DNA of 64,000 nt from Bufo bufo (lineage: Eukaryota > Chordata > Amphibia > Anura > Bufonidae), in contig NC_053393.1 of the NCBI RefSeq assembly GCF_905171765.1, positions 67,735,371 through 67,799,370 of the forward strand, read 5' to 3'. The stretch's first letter is position 1; each line of letters opens with the position of its first letter. Under the pieces are notes generated by a model, which did no database searches, was not told where the DNA came from, and saw nothing but the letters and a program-made list of their open reading frames with translations. This document shows positions 33,690 through 45,129 of the stretch, piece by piece. The position numbers were made by a program, and so were the translations under genes.

Positions 33690-34400
33690 TAGTGCCCACC
33701 AATAATGTGCCAGTAATAAATGCCCCCAATAGTGTGCCAGTAATAAGTGCCCCCAATCATGTGCCAGTAATAAGTGCCCCCAATCATGTGCCAGTAACAA
33801 GAGCCCCCCCATCATGTGCCAGTAATAAGAGCCCCCTATCATGTGCCAGTAACAAGAGACCCCCCGATGTGCCAGTAATAAGAACACCCCATCATGTGCC
33901 AGTAATAGGCCCCCCATCATGTGCCAGTATTAAGAGCCCCCATCACGTGCCAGTAACAAGAGCCCCCATCATGTGCCAGTAACAAGAGACCCCCCATGTG
34001 CCAGTAACAAGAGACCCCCCATGTGCCAGTAACAAGAGACCCCCCATGTGCCAGTAATAAGAACCCCCCATCATGTGCCAGTAATAAGAACCCCCCATCA
34101 TGTGCCAGTATTAAGAGCCCCCCATCATGTGCCAGTAATAAGAACCCCCCATCATGTGCCAGTAATAAGAACCCCCCATCATGTGCCAGTATTAAGAGCC
34201 CCCCATCATGTGCCAGTAACACGAGCCCCCCCAACATGTGCCAGTAACACGAGCCCCCCCATGTGCCAGTAATAAGAGACCCCCCATCATGTGACAGTAA
34301 CAAGAGCCCCCCATGTGCCAGTAAGAGCCCCCCCATCATGTGCCAGCCCAGTAACAAGAGCTTAGAGCCCCCCCAATGTCCCAGTAACAAGAGCCCCCCC
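33690..34400. repeat. Minisatellite, about 27-bp unit
   Basis: Repeats of gtgccagtaataagaacccc plus ccatcat, with length variants, about 25 copies. Frames of 74-157 codons on both strands are artefacts. Confidence 0.9.
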
Positions 34401-34713
34401 TAATGTGCCTGTAAAACTATTGTACATATAAAAAAAACAAAAAAAAAAACACTTATACTTACCTCCATGTCAGCGATGCAGGCCTCTTCTGGCCTGTGTC
34501 CCGCGCTGTATGGCTCAGGCGGCGCCTCAGCCTAGTGCCTGCAGCCTATCAGAGGAAGGGACACGCCTCTCCCTCCACTGCCCTGCCACACTAGCACAGG
34601 CAGATGACTACTATGGAGATGAGCACAATGGAAGCGCTCATCTCCCTGTGCACTGCGGCCGCTCAGTTGGGGGGGGGGGGGGGCATTTCAGTTGGGGGGG
34701 CACTGGTTCACAC

Positions 34714-35089
34714 TTGTGGAATTCTGGCCTACGAGCAATGATTTAGTTGTCTACATCAGCGGTTGCAAGAACGACAAACTAAACAATTATCGCTTGTTGT
34801 TTGATCCTTCAATGCTTTTGCACTATTCAGTAATTGATGACTTATGCTCAATTTCACAATTTTTTCAAACAATGATCTAGTCATGTAAAGGGACCTTTAG
34901 GGTTGCCACCTGCCCAGTAAACCGCTGGGTGTTAGTGGCAGAAGTTAGGAGTCCCTCCTTTGCCCTCTAGCTGCCACCATATATGGCTGTGTCCACATGG
35001 AGTCAGTGCTTCTGGGAGTCTTCTGCTTTCACTCAGATTGACTTCATCTGGTTTTGAACCAAGGACCTTCTGTATGGGAGGTAGACACT
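34714..35089. other. Unassigned
   Basis: Continues the sequence left of the large hAT-type insertion. No gene or named repeat. The edge tagggttgccacctgccc (34900) resembles 14149. Confidence 0.3.
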
Positions 35090-36777
35090 CAGGGACAGAA
35101 CTAAGAATGACTGGGCCCCATAGCAAATTTTTGAATGCCTTCCTCCCCAGCAATCCCGACTCCCAAGGCCGTCTTTAATATTGATTGGACCCTGGGCAAA
35201 AATGTACTTGGGCCTCCTGGATCACGCCTTCCCACACCTTAGCAGGCAATCATGCCCTCCACCACAACACACACACACAAAAATCCACACATCTGGTAGA
35301 GTACAGTGAATGACAATACTTCCGGTTCTGAAGATTCCAGCGGGTCAGGATCAGTGCTCTGGGCAGCTGGGCTCAGGCTGGAAGTTGGCACCGCTCTGCA
35401 GGAAGGAGACCGGGGCTCGGCTTACCCTAGTGTTACAGTGCACCCCAGCACCCCACAGTATGCAGTATAGCACCCTATAGTATACAGCAACCCACAGTAT
35501 GCAGTATAGCACCCTATAGTATACAGCACCACACAGTATACAGTATAGCACCCCACACTATACAGCCCCCCACACAGTATATAGTAGAGCAGTATAGCAC
35601 CCCACAGTATACAGCACCCCACAGTATACAACACCTCACAGTATACAGTAGAGCAGTATAGCACCTCACCGTATACAGCACCCCAAACTATACACGATAC
35701 AGCACCCCACACTATACAGTACAGCAGTATAGCACTCCACACTATACAGCACCCACAGTATACAGTATACAGTCCCCCACAGTATACAGGCCCCCCCAAA
35801 GTATACAGGCTCCCACACAGTATACAGGCTCCCACACAGTATACAGCCCCCCACACAGTACACAGGCCCCCACAGTATACAGCCCCCCCACAGTTAACAG
35901 CCTGCCACAGTATACAGGCCCCCCACAGTATACAGGCCCCCCCACAGTATACAGGCCTCCCACAGTATACAGGCCCCCCCACAGTATACAGCCCCCCCCA
36001 CAGTATACAGCCCCCTACAGTATACAGGCCCCCCCACAGTATACAGGCCCCCCACAGTATACAGGCCCCCCACAGTATACAGCCCCCCCCAGTATACAGC
36101 CCCCCCCACAGTATACAGGCTACCCACACTATACAGGCCCCCCAAAGTATACAGGCCCCCACAGTATACAGCCCCCCACAGTATACAGGCCCCCACACTA
36201 TACAGCACCCCACTATACAGTAGTTTACAGTATATTAGTATAACAGGCCCTGTCACCTTTTTCTGATGTAATCTTCACAAAAAAAAGCCAAACTTCTCCT
36301 CCAACACTCCTGATAGGACCTGTGATGACCTCATAGCCATGTGACCAGTAATATTGCTAGGTTACTGGTCACATGGTGATGATGTCATCTAAGGTCCTAG
36401 ATCACACTCACAGCTCTCACAGACACAGTTCGCTGGCTGGACTCAGTGCCGGCAGGCATTGCATAGTATGGCAGCACCCCCTGTGTAGCTGACAGCCTGA
36501 CACCCGGGGCAGTGGCTACCAGGGCTCATGAGGCAGCTGCCTTGGGCCCCCCAGGAGCAACTGGGCCCGGGGCAGCTGCCCCTTTTGCCCCTTGGTAAAG
36601 ACGGCCCTGCCGACTCCTATGCAATTATCAATTCTCTCTAGATTCCTCTGTCCAGCGATGGTCCCAGGTTCCCTGCTGCTGAGGATGGTGGGGCCTGTAT
36701 GTTAATAGTGAATAGTCGTCCTGTGCTGCCTGATCCCCTGCTGGTGCGAGCCCCTTGCTATAGTAGTTACGCCCCTG
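35090..36777. mobile_element. hAT-type MITE (outer) hosting another hAT-type element
   Basis: Left CAGGGACAGAACTAAGAATG, right TAGTTACGCCCCTG, 8-bp duplication TAGACACT at 35082-35089 and 36778-36785. Same family as 49313-49608. The inner element at 35164-36609 has its own duplication. Confidence 0.85.
35164..36609. mobile_element. hAT-type element (inner) with ~19-bp array
   Basis: Ends CAAGGCCGTCTTTAATA and TTGGTAAAGACGGCCCTG, perfect 8-bp duplication CCGACTCC at 35156-35163 and 36610-36617. 35437-36236 is an array of acagtatacaggccccccc units of variable C-run length. The 263-codon minus frame across it is an artefact. Confidence 0.85.
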
Positions 36778-36842
36778 TAGACACTCCAAGGCTAGTTTCC
36801 TACTCGTGCTTAATATCTGCCAGCCTGTTCCGGAAGGGAAGA

Positions 36843-38218
36843 TGGGTATAAAGAAAATAAAAAAAAACGAGGGTTAATCCAATCTAGTGGAGAACTCCAA
36901 GAGATAGGATATAACTAGAGGCGCCAGCAGATGGAGGATAGAGAAAAAATATATATATAAGGAGTGAGAAAATCAAGTATAGCAGGGGAGGCAGCTAAGA
37001 GGGCGTTCACGCTGAAAGAGATCAGCGTGTAAACGAAATAAGAAATAATGACTAGAGAGGTCTAATATGGTTCACTGGGAAGTGGACCAAGCTAGACTAG
37101 TCAAAATATTTTTTTTATTTTTACACACACCTTCTATGCTTAGAATTTTTTATGATATATTATGATATGTATATTTATGTATCTTACATGTACAATGATT
37201 TCGGTATGTATTTATTAATATTTTATATGGTATCATTCCCAAGTGCACTTTCCACTGGATTTTTATTGTATTATTTGAGTAACAATCCAGCTGTATTTAT
37301 TCTGCCATGTATTCTATGGAGAACTTTGTTCTGCGGCTCACCCCTGGTGCCATCTGTTGTTTTCTCCATCACCGGAAGCCTATCTGTGCGGTCCAGCGTG
37401 AAGCGCACAACAGGAATCGGAAGTCTAGCAGTGCGTTTTTACAGTGGAGGAAACGGAAGCTCTTGGTGCGTTCCAGGGTGGAGCGCATATCGGGCTGGAA
37501 GTTCGGCCTCCGTCCCAATTTTCACTCATTCAGGCCGCGAGCACCCTCTTTAGGGGGCGTTTCTTCTCTTCAGCGTCCCCCGTGTCCATCCCGGGCCCCA
37601 CAAGCCGCCTCCCATAGTCTCCCATTGGCGGTTTTACAGCCCTATTTATAAGGGCTATCAGGTAAAGACTACTGTTACTTTGATATATGCACATGTCTAT
37701 TTGTACCTGCTCCTGATGAAGGGGTTTGCACACCCCAAAACGCGTGAGCTGTTTGTCTACATTAATAATACTACTGAAGTAAAGCCTTTCTTTCCATACT
37801 GGGCAACTATCAGCACTGAAGACTCTACAGGCGCTCCTGGCTGGGGGTTGTTGGTCCTTGCGGGTCTCGTGAGTTTATCCAGCTGGCCACCCCCCGTGAA
37901 GTGAGTTAATTACTATCTTTGGCTATTCCAGTTTATATGTATATGGTTAGTCTATGTGAATATATTTCACCAACTGATCTTATAGGTGTACTCTATTAGG
38001 GAGTCTACTGTGTGGTTTACAAAACACCCCCTATTCTTGGGTCACCTCTTATAGGGTGGTCACCTCGCAATCATCATCTACCAGCTAACACTCTTTTGAT
38101 CACTTTGCTGGTCTTTTCTGGAACACTTTGGTGCTTCTCATTGGGGTTAAATTTGACTAGTCTAGCTTGGTCCACTTTCCAGTGAACCATATTAGACCGC
38201 TCTAGTCACTATTTCTTA
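36843..38218 (+). mobile_element. Probable Penelope-like non-autonomous element
   Basis: Flanked by a perfect 15-bp duplication TTCCGGAAGGGAAGA at 36828-36842 and 38219-38233. A block of about 70 bp near the left end (37037-37108, ttcactgggaagtggaccaa) recurs inverted near the right end (38148-38216). The interior carries a hammerhead-like motif at 37709-37749. Long target duplications, inverted terminal segments and a hammerhead together fit Penelope-like elements better than DNA transposons. No reverse transcriptase is present. Confidence 0.6.
37709..37749 (+). ncRNA. Hammerhead-like motif, decayed
   Basis: CTGATGA at 37713-37719, stem II GGGGT / ACCCC (37721-37725 with 37732-37736), ACGCGT at 37740-37745, stem I GCTC / GAGC (37709-37712 with 37746-37749). 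Two key positions are lost: GAAA is AAAA, and the base after the palindrome is G where cleavage needs A, C or U. Expected to be inactive. Confidence 0.45.
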
Positions 38219-38233
38219 TTCCGGAAGGGAAGA

Positions 38234-39285
38234 GCCTGCTAGATCTCACTGCATTTCGACATTGCCAGAACCTAAAGCGTCGCTGCCTGGCCCCATTAAC
38301 TAAAAATTGGGACCAGCGGAGATCCACAAGAACAAATGCTGAGGAAACCTAGAGTGATACATAACAAATGTCTGGGTTACAAGATCCCATGTTGAAGTCA
38401 ATGATCATGCTTTGCAGACAACAGATATTTTCCCTGCATAGAACGCAAACTATGACATGTGCCATTATGTGAATAATGGGGCATGAATATAGTAGAGCTT
38501 TAAAGGAACACTCTCCTCTCCCTCATATGTCTAATGCAGAATATGAGGGAGAGGAGCTTGACAGGGAATCTGGCTTTGGTGTTCTGTGAATCTCTGTGCC
38601 ATGCTCTGCCCCCCTTAGGCATGCAAAAGGTGCAAGTACCCCAGTACAGGGTGTGTCTGGAAATATTTGCATTTTACCCCAGCAGATCAGGCCTGGCTGG
38701 CATTAGGACTAGAGGATAACCACTCCTTTCCTCCCCTCTTGGTGGGAGTGGGCAGGTCCTATTTCCTGCCAAGGGAGGGAGGGAGTGTTGGCCAAGACTG
38801 TGTGCCTTAGGGACCAGAGAACCAATGTATCTGAAAAAAAAGACCATAACTCCAGAGAGACTTCAAAGACAAAACTACAGATATTCTGCCAAGCTACAGC
38901 ATTACAGCCAGCAGAGTGACCACCAACCATAGTTCCAGACTTTGCTACAGGTGAGGGACTACAGCTCAGACACCCATTACCTTAGATCATAGCCAGGCCA
39001 GGCCAGGCCAACTTAAAAATAAGGCCACCTGCTCATGGATTTGAACACGTACGTGTTAATGAGGCTTTACACAGTGGACACCTACAGGCACAAGTGCCAG
39101 CTTTCAGCTGTTAACCAGAAGTTCAGGAGAGAGGGGAAAAAAATTATTAAAAAAAAAATAAAAATCAAGATAACATACCAGAGGTGCCATCACTTTGCCA
39201 GCTTCTCATTACCTGGGAAGAAAAACTGCACTGTGTACAAACTACTGCTGCTGGATGTACTACAACTTCTATTTTGCACTTAAAA
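38234..39285. other. Unassigned
   Basis: Contains tttaaaggaacactctcctc at 38500, a probable MITE end, and an A-rich tract at 39138-39170. No coding signal. Confidence 0.3.
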
Positions 39286-39289
39286 GGGG

Positions 39290-39680
39290 GTTATTATTCA
39301 ATAATATATAAATGATGACCTATCCTCAGTCCCAGCACCCCCGCTGATCAGCTGTTACAGGGAGCCACTGCACTCACCAGCGCTCCAGTGAACGCAGCGA
39401 GCTCCCGGCATCTCCAAGCCCAGCACCATACATAGTAGTGGCTATGCTTGGTATCGCGCTCAGCCCTATTCACTTCAATAGAGGTGAGCTGCAGCTAGGC
39501 TATGTGACTGATGTACGGTGACGTCAGATGGCCTAGGAAGAGGCTGCAGCACTGACGGAGCGCCGGCCGCCTCTAACAGCTGATCAGTGGGGGTCCCAGG
39601 TGTCGAACTTTCGCAGATATGATATTGATGACCTTCCCCAAGAATAGGTCATCAATATTTATTACTGGCTAACCTCATTA
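39290..39680. repeat. Foldback repeat (gatgacctatcctc family)
   Basis: Arms atgatgacctatcctcagtc and aagaataggtcatcaatatt; inner pair gctgatcagctgttac / aacagctgatcagtgg. Copies also at 54.56-55.05 kb. Confidence 0.7.
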
Positions 39681-40130
39681 AGGCCCCTTTACACTGCTCA
39701 TCAGTGAAGGGGGAAAGCTGTATTTACATGTAACAATCTCCTCCACAGCATGGTGAGGAGCGATCACTAATGCCATCGTTCGTTCCCATACAGAATTGTT
39801 TGCCTGAGGAGAGGCTGTTTAGACCCCTGATGGGACATCATTCTACTCTATGGGATCCATTGGTTCTATTCAGTTATATGCCAAGCCAGGCACTTCTGTT
39901 ATTCCTATTGCCCTAATGGAACAGAACAAGGGAAATTGCTAACACTTATATACTGACGGCAGTCCATCAGATGCTCTGTTACATGACCACCAGCAGCATA
40001 TTGTACTTGCCTACTCTCCAGTAGTCTCCAGGGGAAATCAAAGTGGGCGAGTGTCCCTCGAAAGGTTGCTAGCAGTCACCACTAGGGACCCCAGCTGCAT
40101 CCATACTTATAGCTCATTTACCTAGTTAAG
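39681..40130. other. Unassigned
   Basis: Starts with MITE-like aaggcccctttacactgctc. No matching right end found. Confidence 0.3.
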
Positions 40131-40133
40131 GCT

Positions 40134-40608
40134 ACTTTCACACTTGCGTTCGGGGTTCCGCTTGTGAGCTCCGTTTGAAGGCTCTCACAAACGGCCCCGA
40201 ATGCATTCTGAGTGGATGCGGATCCGCTCAGAATGCATCAGGATGGCTCCACTTGGCCTCCGTTCCGCTCAGCAGGCGGACACCCGAATGCAGCTTGCAG
40301 CGTTCGGGTGTCCGTCTGGCCGTGCGGAGCCAAACGGATCCGTCCAGACTTACAATGTAAGTCAATGGGGACGGATCCATTTGAAGATGACACAATATGG
40401 TGCAATTTAAAACGAATCCGTCCCCCATTGACTTTTAATGCAAAGTCTGGACGGATCCGTCTGACTAACTTTCACACTTAGTTTTTTTTCTGAAAGATAA
40501 TGCAGACGGATCCGTTCTGAACGGATACCATCGTCTGCATTATAGGAGCGGATCCGTCTGTGCAGACACCAGACGGATCCGCTCCGAATGCAAGTGTGAA
40601 AGTAGCCT
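40134..40608. mobile_element. Foldback MITE, family C
   Basis: Ends ggctactttcacacttgcg and caagtgtgaaagtagcc, flanked by TAA and TTA. Several inverted copies of gacggatccgt in the interior. Confidence 0.75.
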
Positions 40609-40780
40609 TATTTGTATTCTTTGAACCATATACACTCACCTAAAGAATTATTAGGAACACCTGCTCTATTTCTCATTAATGCAATTATCTAGTCAACCAA
40701 TCACATGGCAGTTTCTTCAATGCATTTAGGGGGGTGGTCCTGGTCAAGACAATCTCCTGAACTCCAAACTGAATGTCAGA

Positions 40781-43205
40781 ATGGGAAAGAAAGGTGATTT
40801 AAGCAATTTTGAGCGTGGCATGGTTGTTGGTGCCAGACGGGCCGGTCTGAGTATTTCACAATCTGCTCAGTTACTGGGATTTTCACGCACAACCATTTCT
40901 AGGGTTTACAAAGAATGGTGTGAAAAGGGAAAAACATCCAGTATGCGGCAGTCCTGTAGGCAAAAATGCCTTGTGGATGCTAGAGGTCCGAGGAGAATGG
41001 GCCGACTGATTCAAGCTGATAGAAGAGCAACGTTGACTGAAATAACCACTCGTTCCAACCGAGGTATGCAGCAAAGCATTTGTGAAGCCACAACACGCAC
41101 AACCTTGAGGCGGATGGGCTACAACAGCAGAAGACCCCACCGGGTACCACTCATCTCCACTACAAATAGGAAAAAGAGGCTACAATTTGTACGAGCTCAC
41201 CAAAATTGGACTGTTGAAGACTGGAAAAATGTTGCCTGGTCTGATGAGTCTCGATTTCTGTTGAGACATTCAAATGGTAGAGTCCGAATTTGGCGTAAAC
41301 AGAATGAGAACATGTGGGGGATTGAGTCAGCACAACCTGTATGTAGGTGCACATCACTATGGCGAAATACATATACAAACGGAAAATACAAATGTGATCG
41401 CACTCTGCATCCAGCATTCTGCCCTGCCTCCATGCTGGATGAGGCATTGGTGTACATTTTGGCCAAAGCGTAATAAGCCACTCACCACGTCAAGGTCGCC
41501 TCTATTGAGTGGTCCCTAACACTAGTTCCTACCTGTTTATGGGCCATGACAGCCACACAAAGTCCAGGGAATGCAGGTCAGCGTGCACGCCAAGCACACT
41601 GTGCTTTTAACCCCGTCCGGTGCCATTACAGCTTTCATCGGATCCAGGGATGCAAGTACCAACATGCACGCTGAGCCCACCATATACTTCTCCTGGAGCC
41701 AAATGGCTACTGGTAGGTGCTATATAAGCAGACTCAGTTTTATACTGACTTTGAAACCAGCCTCGAGGACAGATTGACAGGTCAGGTGTGCATGACTCCA
41801 AGGAGATCGCCACGCCTCCAATATATACTACAAAGAAAAAATGTGGGGGATTGAGTCAGCACAACCTGTATGTAGGTGCACATCACTATGGCGAAATACA
41901 TATACAAACGGAAAATACAAATGTGATCGCACTCTGCATCCAGCATTCTGCCCTGCCTCCATGCTGGATGAGGCATTGGTGTACATTTTGGCCAAAGCGT
42001 AATAAGCCACTCACCACGTCAAGGTCGCCTCTATTGAGTGGTCCCTAACACTAGTTCCTACCTGTTTATGGGCCATGACAGCCACACAAAGTCCAGGGAA
42101 TGCAGGTCAGCATGCAAGCCAAGCACACTCTGCTTTTAACCCCGTCCGGTGCCATTACAGCTTTCATCGGATCCAGGGATGCAAGTACCAACATGCACGC
42201 TGAGCCCACCATATACTTATTTACTTATTACGCTTTGGCCAAAATGTACACCAATGCCTCATCCAGCATGGAGGCAGGGCAGAATGCTGGATGCAGAGTG
42301 CGATCACATTTGTATTTTCCGTTTGTATATGTATTTCGCCATAGTGATGTGCACCTACATACAGGTTGTGCTGACTCAATCCCCCACATTTTTTCTTTGT
42401 AGTATATATTGGAGGCGTGGCGATCTCCTTGGAGTCATGCACACCTGACCAGTCAATCTGTCCTGGAGGCTGGTTTTAAAGTCAGTATAAAACTGAGTCT
42501 GCTTATATAGCACCTACCAGTAGCCATTTGGCTCCAGGAGAAGTATATGGTGGGCTCAGCGTGCATGTTGGTACTTGCATCCCTGGATCCGATGAAAGCT
42601 GTAATGGCACCGGACGGGGTTAAAAGCACAGTGTGCTTGGCGTGCACGCTGACCTGCATTCCCTGGACTTTGTGTAGCTGTCATGGCCCATAAACAGGTA
42701 GGAACTAGTGTTAGGGACCACTCAATAGAGGCGACCTTGACGTGGTGAGTGGCTTATTACGCTTTGGCCAAAATGTACACCAATGCCTCATCCAGCATGG
42801 AGGCAGGGCAGAATGCTGGATGCAGAGTGCGATCACATTTGTATTTTCCGTTTGTAGAATGAGAACATGTATCCATCCTCTGATGGCTACTTCTAGCAGG
42901 ATAATGCACCATGTCACAAAGCTCGAATCATTTCAAATTGGTTTCTTGAACATGACAATCAGTTCACTGTACTAAAATGGCCCCCACAGTCACCAGATCT
43001 CAACCCAATAGAGCATCTTTGGGATGTGGTGGAACGGGAGCTTCGTGCCCTGGATGTGCATCCCTCAAATCTCCATCAACTGCAAGATGCTATCCTATCA
43101 ATATGGGCCAACATTTCTAAAGAATGCTATCAGCACCTCGTGGAATCAATGCCACGTAGAATTAAGGCAGTTCTGAAGGCAAAAGGGGGTCCAACACCGT
43201 ATTAG
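40781..43205 (+). pseudogene. Tc1 transposase, DD36E, deleted and interrupted
   Basis: Starts at the ATG at 40781 with LSNFERGMVVGARRAGLSIS and SQSAQLLGFSRTTISRVYKE, then D in VAWSDESRF. The frame enters the insertion after RIWRKQNENM (about 41315). After the insertion it resumes with YPSSDGYF, a TAG, then QDNAPCHKA and [13 protein letters not shown], ending in a stop at 43203-43205. 36 residues separate the last D and E. The GGGGVMVWG-type box expected between the two halves is missing, so an internal deletion preceded the insertion. Confidence 0.9.
41316..42855. mobile_element. Composite insertion: 529-bp unit, tandem then inverted
   Basis: Flanked by a perfect 15-bp duplication AGAATGAGAACATGT at 41301-41315 and 42856-42870. 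It contains one full 529-bp unit (41316-41844), a second head-to-tail partial unit (41845-42219), and an inverted stretch (42224-42855) that covers 1.2 units. The last four bases of the duplication (ATGT) equal the unit junction, so the edges are uncertain by four bases. No coding capacity. The tandem-plus-inverted layout with a long duplication recalls Penelope-like elements; this is inference. Confidence 0.85.
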
Positions 43206-43264
43206 TATGGTGTTCCTAATAATTCTTTAGGTGAGTGTATCTACGAAGACTCATCGACAGTATT

Positions 43265-45052
43265 CAGACAAGCAGAGAAAAGCATTTTTATTATTATCTG
43301 CACATGTAAACAGTTTATTCACAGACATTTTTTTCAGATTTTTTTGCAGTTTGTTTGTGCAATGCAGCATTAATAAAACAGTCCTGTAATCGGTACACAG
43401 CTTAAACAGAAACAAACCACTTTTTTATAGCACAAACTATGATAAACCAGTGTTTAGACATGCAAAGACACACAAACAATATATATATATTTATATAGTG
43501 ACTTACAATAGTTCACATTGTATGCTAAGAAACCATCCGATGGTGGAACACGATGTGTTCTCGCTGATAGTTCAGCAACGTGGTGTAAATGTGACAAGAA
43601 CAGTGAAGAAGCCTCTTGGTCTACAAACCAGGAGTCGACACCATTAGGTTCCATAGGCTTCAGTTCACACCTATTAAAACAGGTTGCCATGCTTGGATCA
43701 GAGAGAAGTGGGGATACACCACAAAAGCCAGTTTCCTAGGTCTTGCGTTATATGGATATGAACAAACCAAATCTCAGCATCAACTAAATCATTGCTCCAT
43801 GCAAACCCAAAGAGCTCAGGTAGTGTCCTGCTTAGGGAAACATCCGTACAACATTTTAATTTACAAAATTGTATATATACACACACATTAGCCGCTTACT
43901 AATATTGCTGGACTGAAAGTAGCTTTTCGCCGAGAACATGCACGGAGCACCGACCATGAAAATGTAGAACTGAATGGAAGCACAATGTTTGCTCCATGGA
44001 CAGGGCTCCAAGCGTAGAAGGAACAAGACATCAATGCACATGGCCATTAATGGTTGGGGTGGGGAGGTTCTATTGACAGAACCCAGAAAAGATTAGTTTA
44101 GAAACAATTATATAAAAAAAAAATAATAAGTGTATAATTAAAGCGCTAATGCATACTCAAGCAACTTTACTATAATATAACGTTCATAAGAGGTTCTGAA
44201 AATATATACAAATATTTTATATATAAATGTAACAAATAGTGTTTGACTAGAGCAAAATAAAATAAAAATAAACGTTGGGAGTGCACCATGCGAGGGCATT
44301 TGCATTCACAGGTAGAAATCTGCTTCATGTTGCCAGCACACAAATCCTTAATTTTTCTTTGTATTTCTTGTTTTTTGTTTTTTTTACTTTTTTCCACCTT
44401 TATTTTTTATCATAAACTAAAAAGGGTTACATAGAATATCTGAAAGCTTTAGAAATTTTAAATGTTGATGTAAAAAAAAGAAAAAAAAGTTGCATCCTAT
44501 ACAACACAGATAACGTATGCATGTATGAAACAGCCAGCCAGTCTTCTCTGAGCGTGGCAAATGGTGTCATTCCGTAGAGAGCGAACCTCTGGTCTCAAAA
44601 ATCTAACAAATAAAATATACATAAAAAAATATCACCCGCTGTATTAACACTTCTGGTGCAGCAGTGGGAAAGATAAACAGGAAGTTCAAAAAGAAAAAAA
44701 AAGTGTTTTTTTTTTTTCTAGGCGTGGAAATTCCTTATGTTTTGCCGGTTAGTGCTACTTCAACATGTCGAAAAAGGTCAGTAGAGAAGTCATTCCCCTT
44801 TAAATGGCCATCAATAACTGGCTGATCTCATTGCGGGGGTTTTACTAATTTAGCACATTGGTAGATTTATCTATCCACTTGGTCTATTCTCATGTTTTTG
44901 AAGTCTTGGGAGGGTAGACTGCAATTTCCACAGCTTCATTTTGCCCAAAATTCCTTCCTGGCCATGGTCAGAAATAAAAAATAAAAATAAAATGGCCAGG
45001 AGCTTCCTGTTTAGCAAAGTGACAATGTACAGTTTAACTGGTCGAGGAAAAC
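43265..45052 (-). other. ESRP1: ESRP1 terminal 3'UTR exon (inferred)
   Basis: On the minus strand, a strong acceptor (tctttatttctctgctttcag) ends at 45053. The sequence then runs without a recognisable repeat to two AATAAA signals, at 43319-43314 and 43292-43287; a further AATAAA lies at 44404-44399. Cleavage would fall at about 43265-43277. It would be joined to the donor at 47792, just after the ESRP1 stop. No transcript evidence is available here; alternatively the gene ends by read-through past 47793 using a nearer site. Confidence 0.5.
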
Positions 45053-45129
45053 CTGAAAGCAGAGAAATAAAGATGAAGACACACAGATATAGAGGTGTAT
45101 GTATATACACAATATATAAATATTTGTAT

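Larger units (their letters stand above)
29895..34705. mobile_element. Large hAT-type element, heavily nested
   Basis: CAGTGGCGTCTCTAG at the left and GGGGGGGCACTG at the right are flanked by a perfect 8-bp duplication, GTTCACAC, at 29887-29894 and 34706-34713. Inside lie an LTR-like element (29909-31284), a hAT-type MITE (32878-33504) and several tandem arrays. The rest is non-coding text of the style 'taatgtgccagtataaaatacccc'. Inverted termini are short (CAGTG), so the call rests mainly on the duplication. Confidence 0.7.
40633..43237 (+). mobile_element. Tc1-like transposon, DD36E type, split by an insertion
   Basis: A 29-bp perfect inverted terminus begins CACTCACCTAAAGAATTATT. TA duplications are at 40631-40632 and 43238-43239. 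Without the 1.54 kb insertion the element is about 1.05 kb, shorter than a full Tc1, because part of the transposase gene is missing. D-36-E spacing matches the group I remember as Incomer. Confidence 0.92.

Noticed and set aside
33143..34390. Histidine/proline and leucine-rich frames of 74-157 codons
   Set aside because: Array artefacts of 19- to 27-bp units.
35422..36256. 263-codon tyrosine/cysteine/glycine-rich minus frame
   Set aside because: Translation of the ~19-bp acagtatacag array in a hAT-type element; low complexity.
41274..42917. Multiple 60-100 codon frames with the same peptides on both strands
   Set aside because: They repeat because the 529-bp unit is present in tandem and inverted; not conserved proteins.
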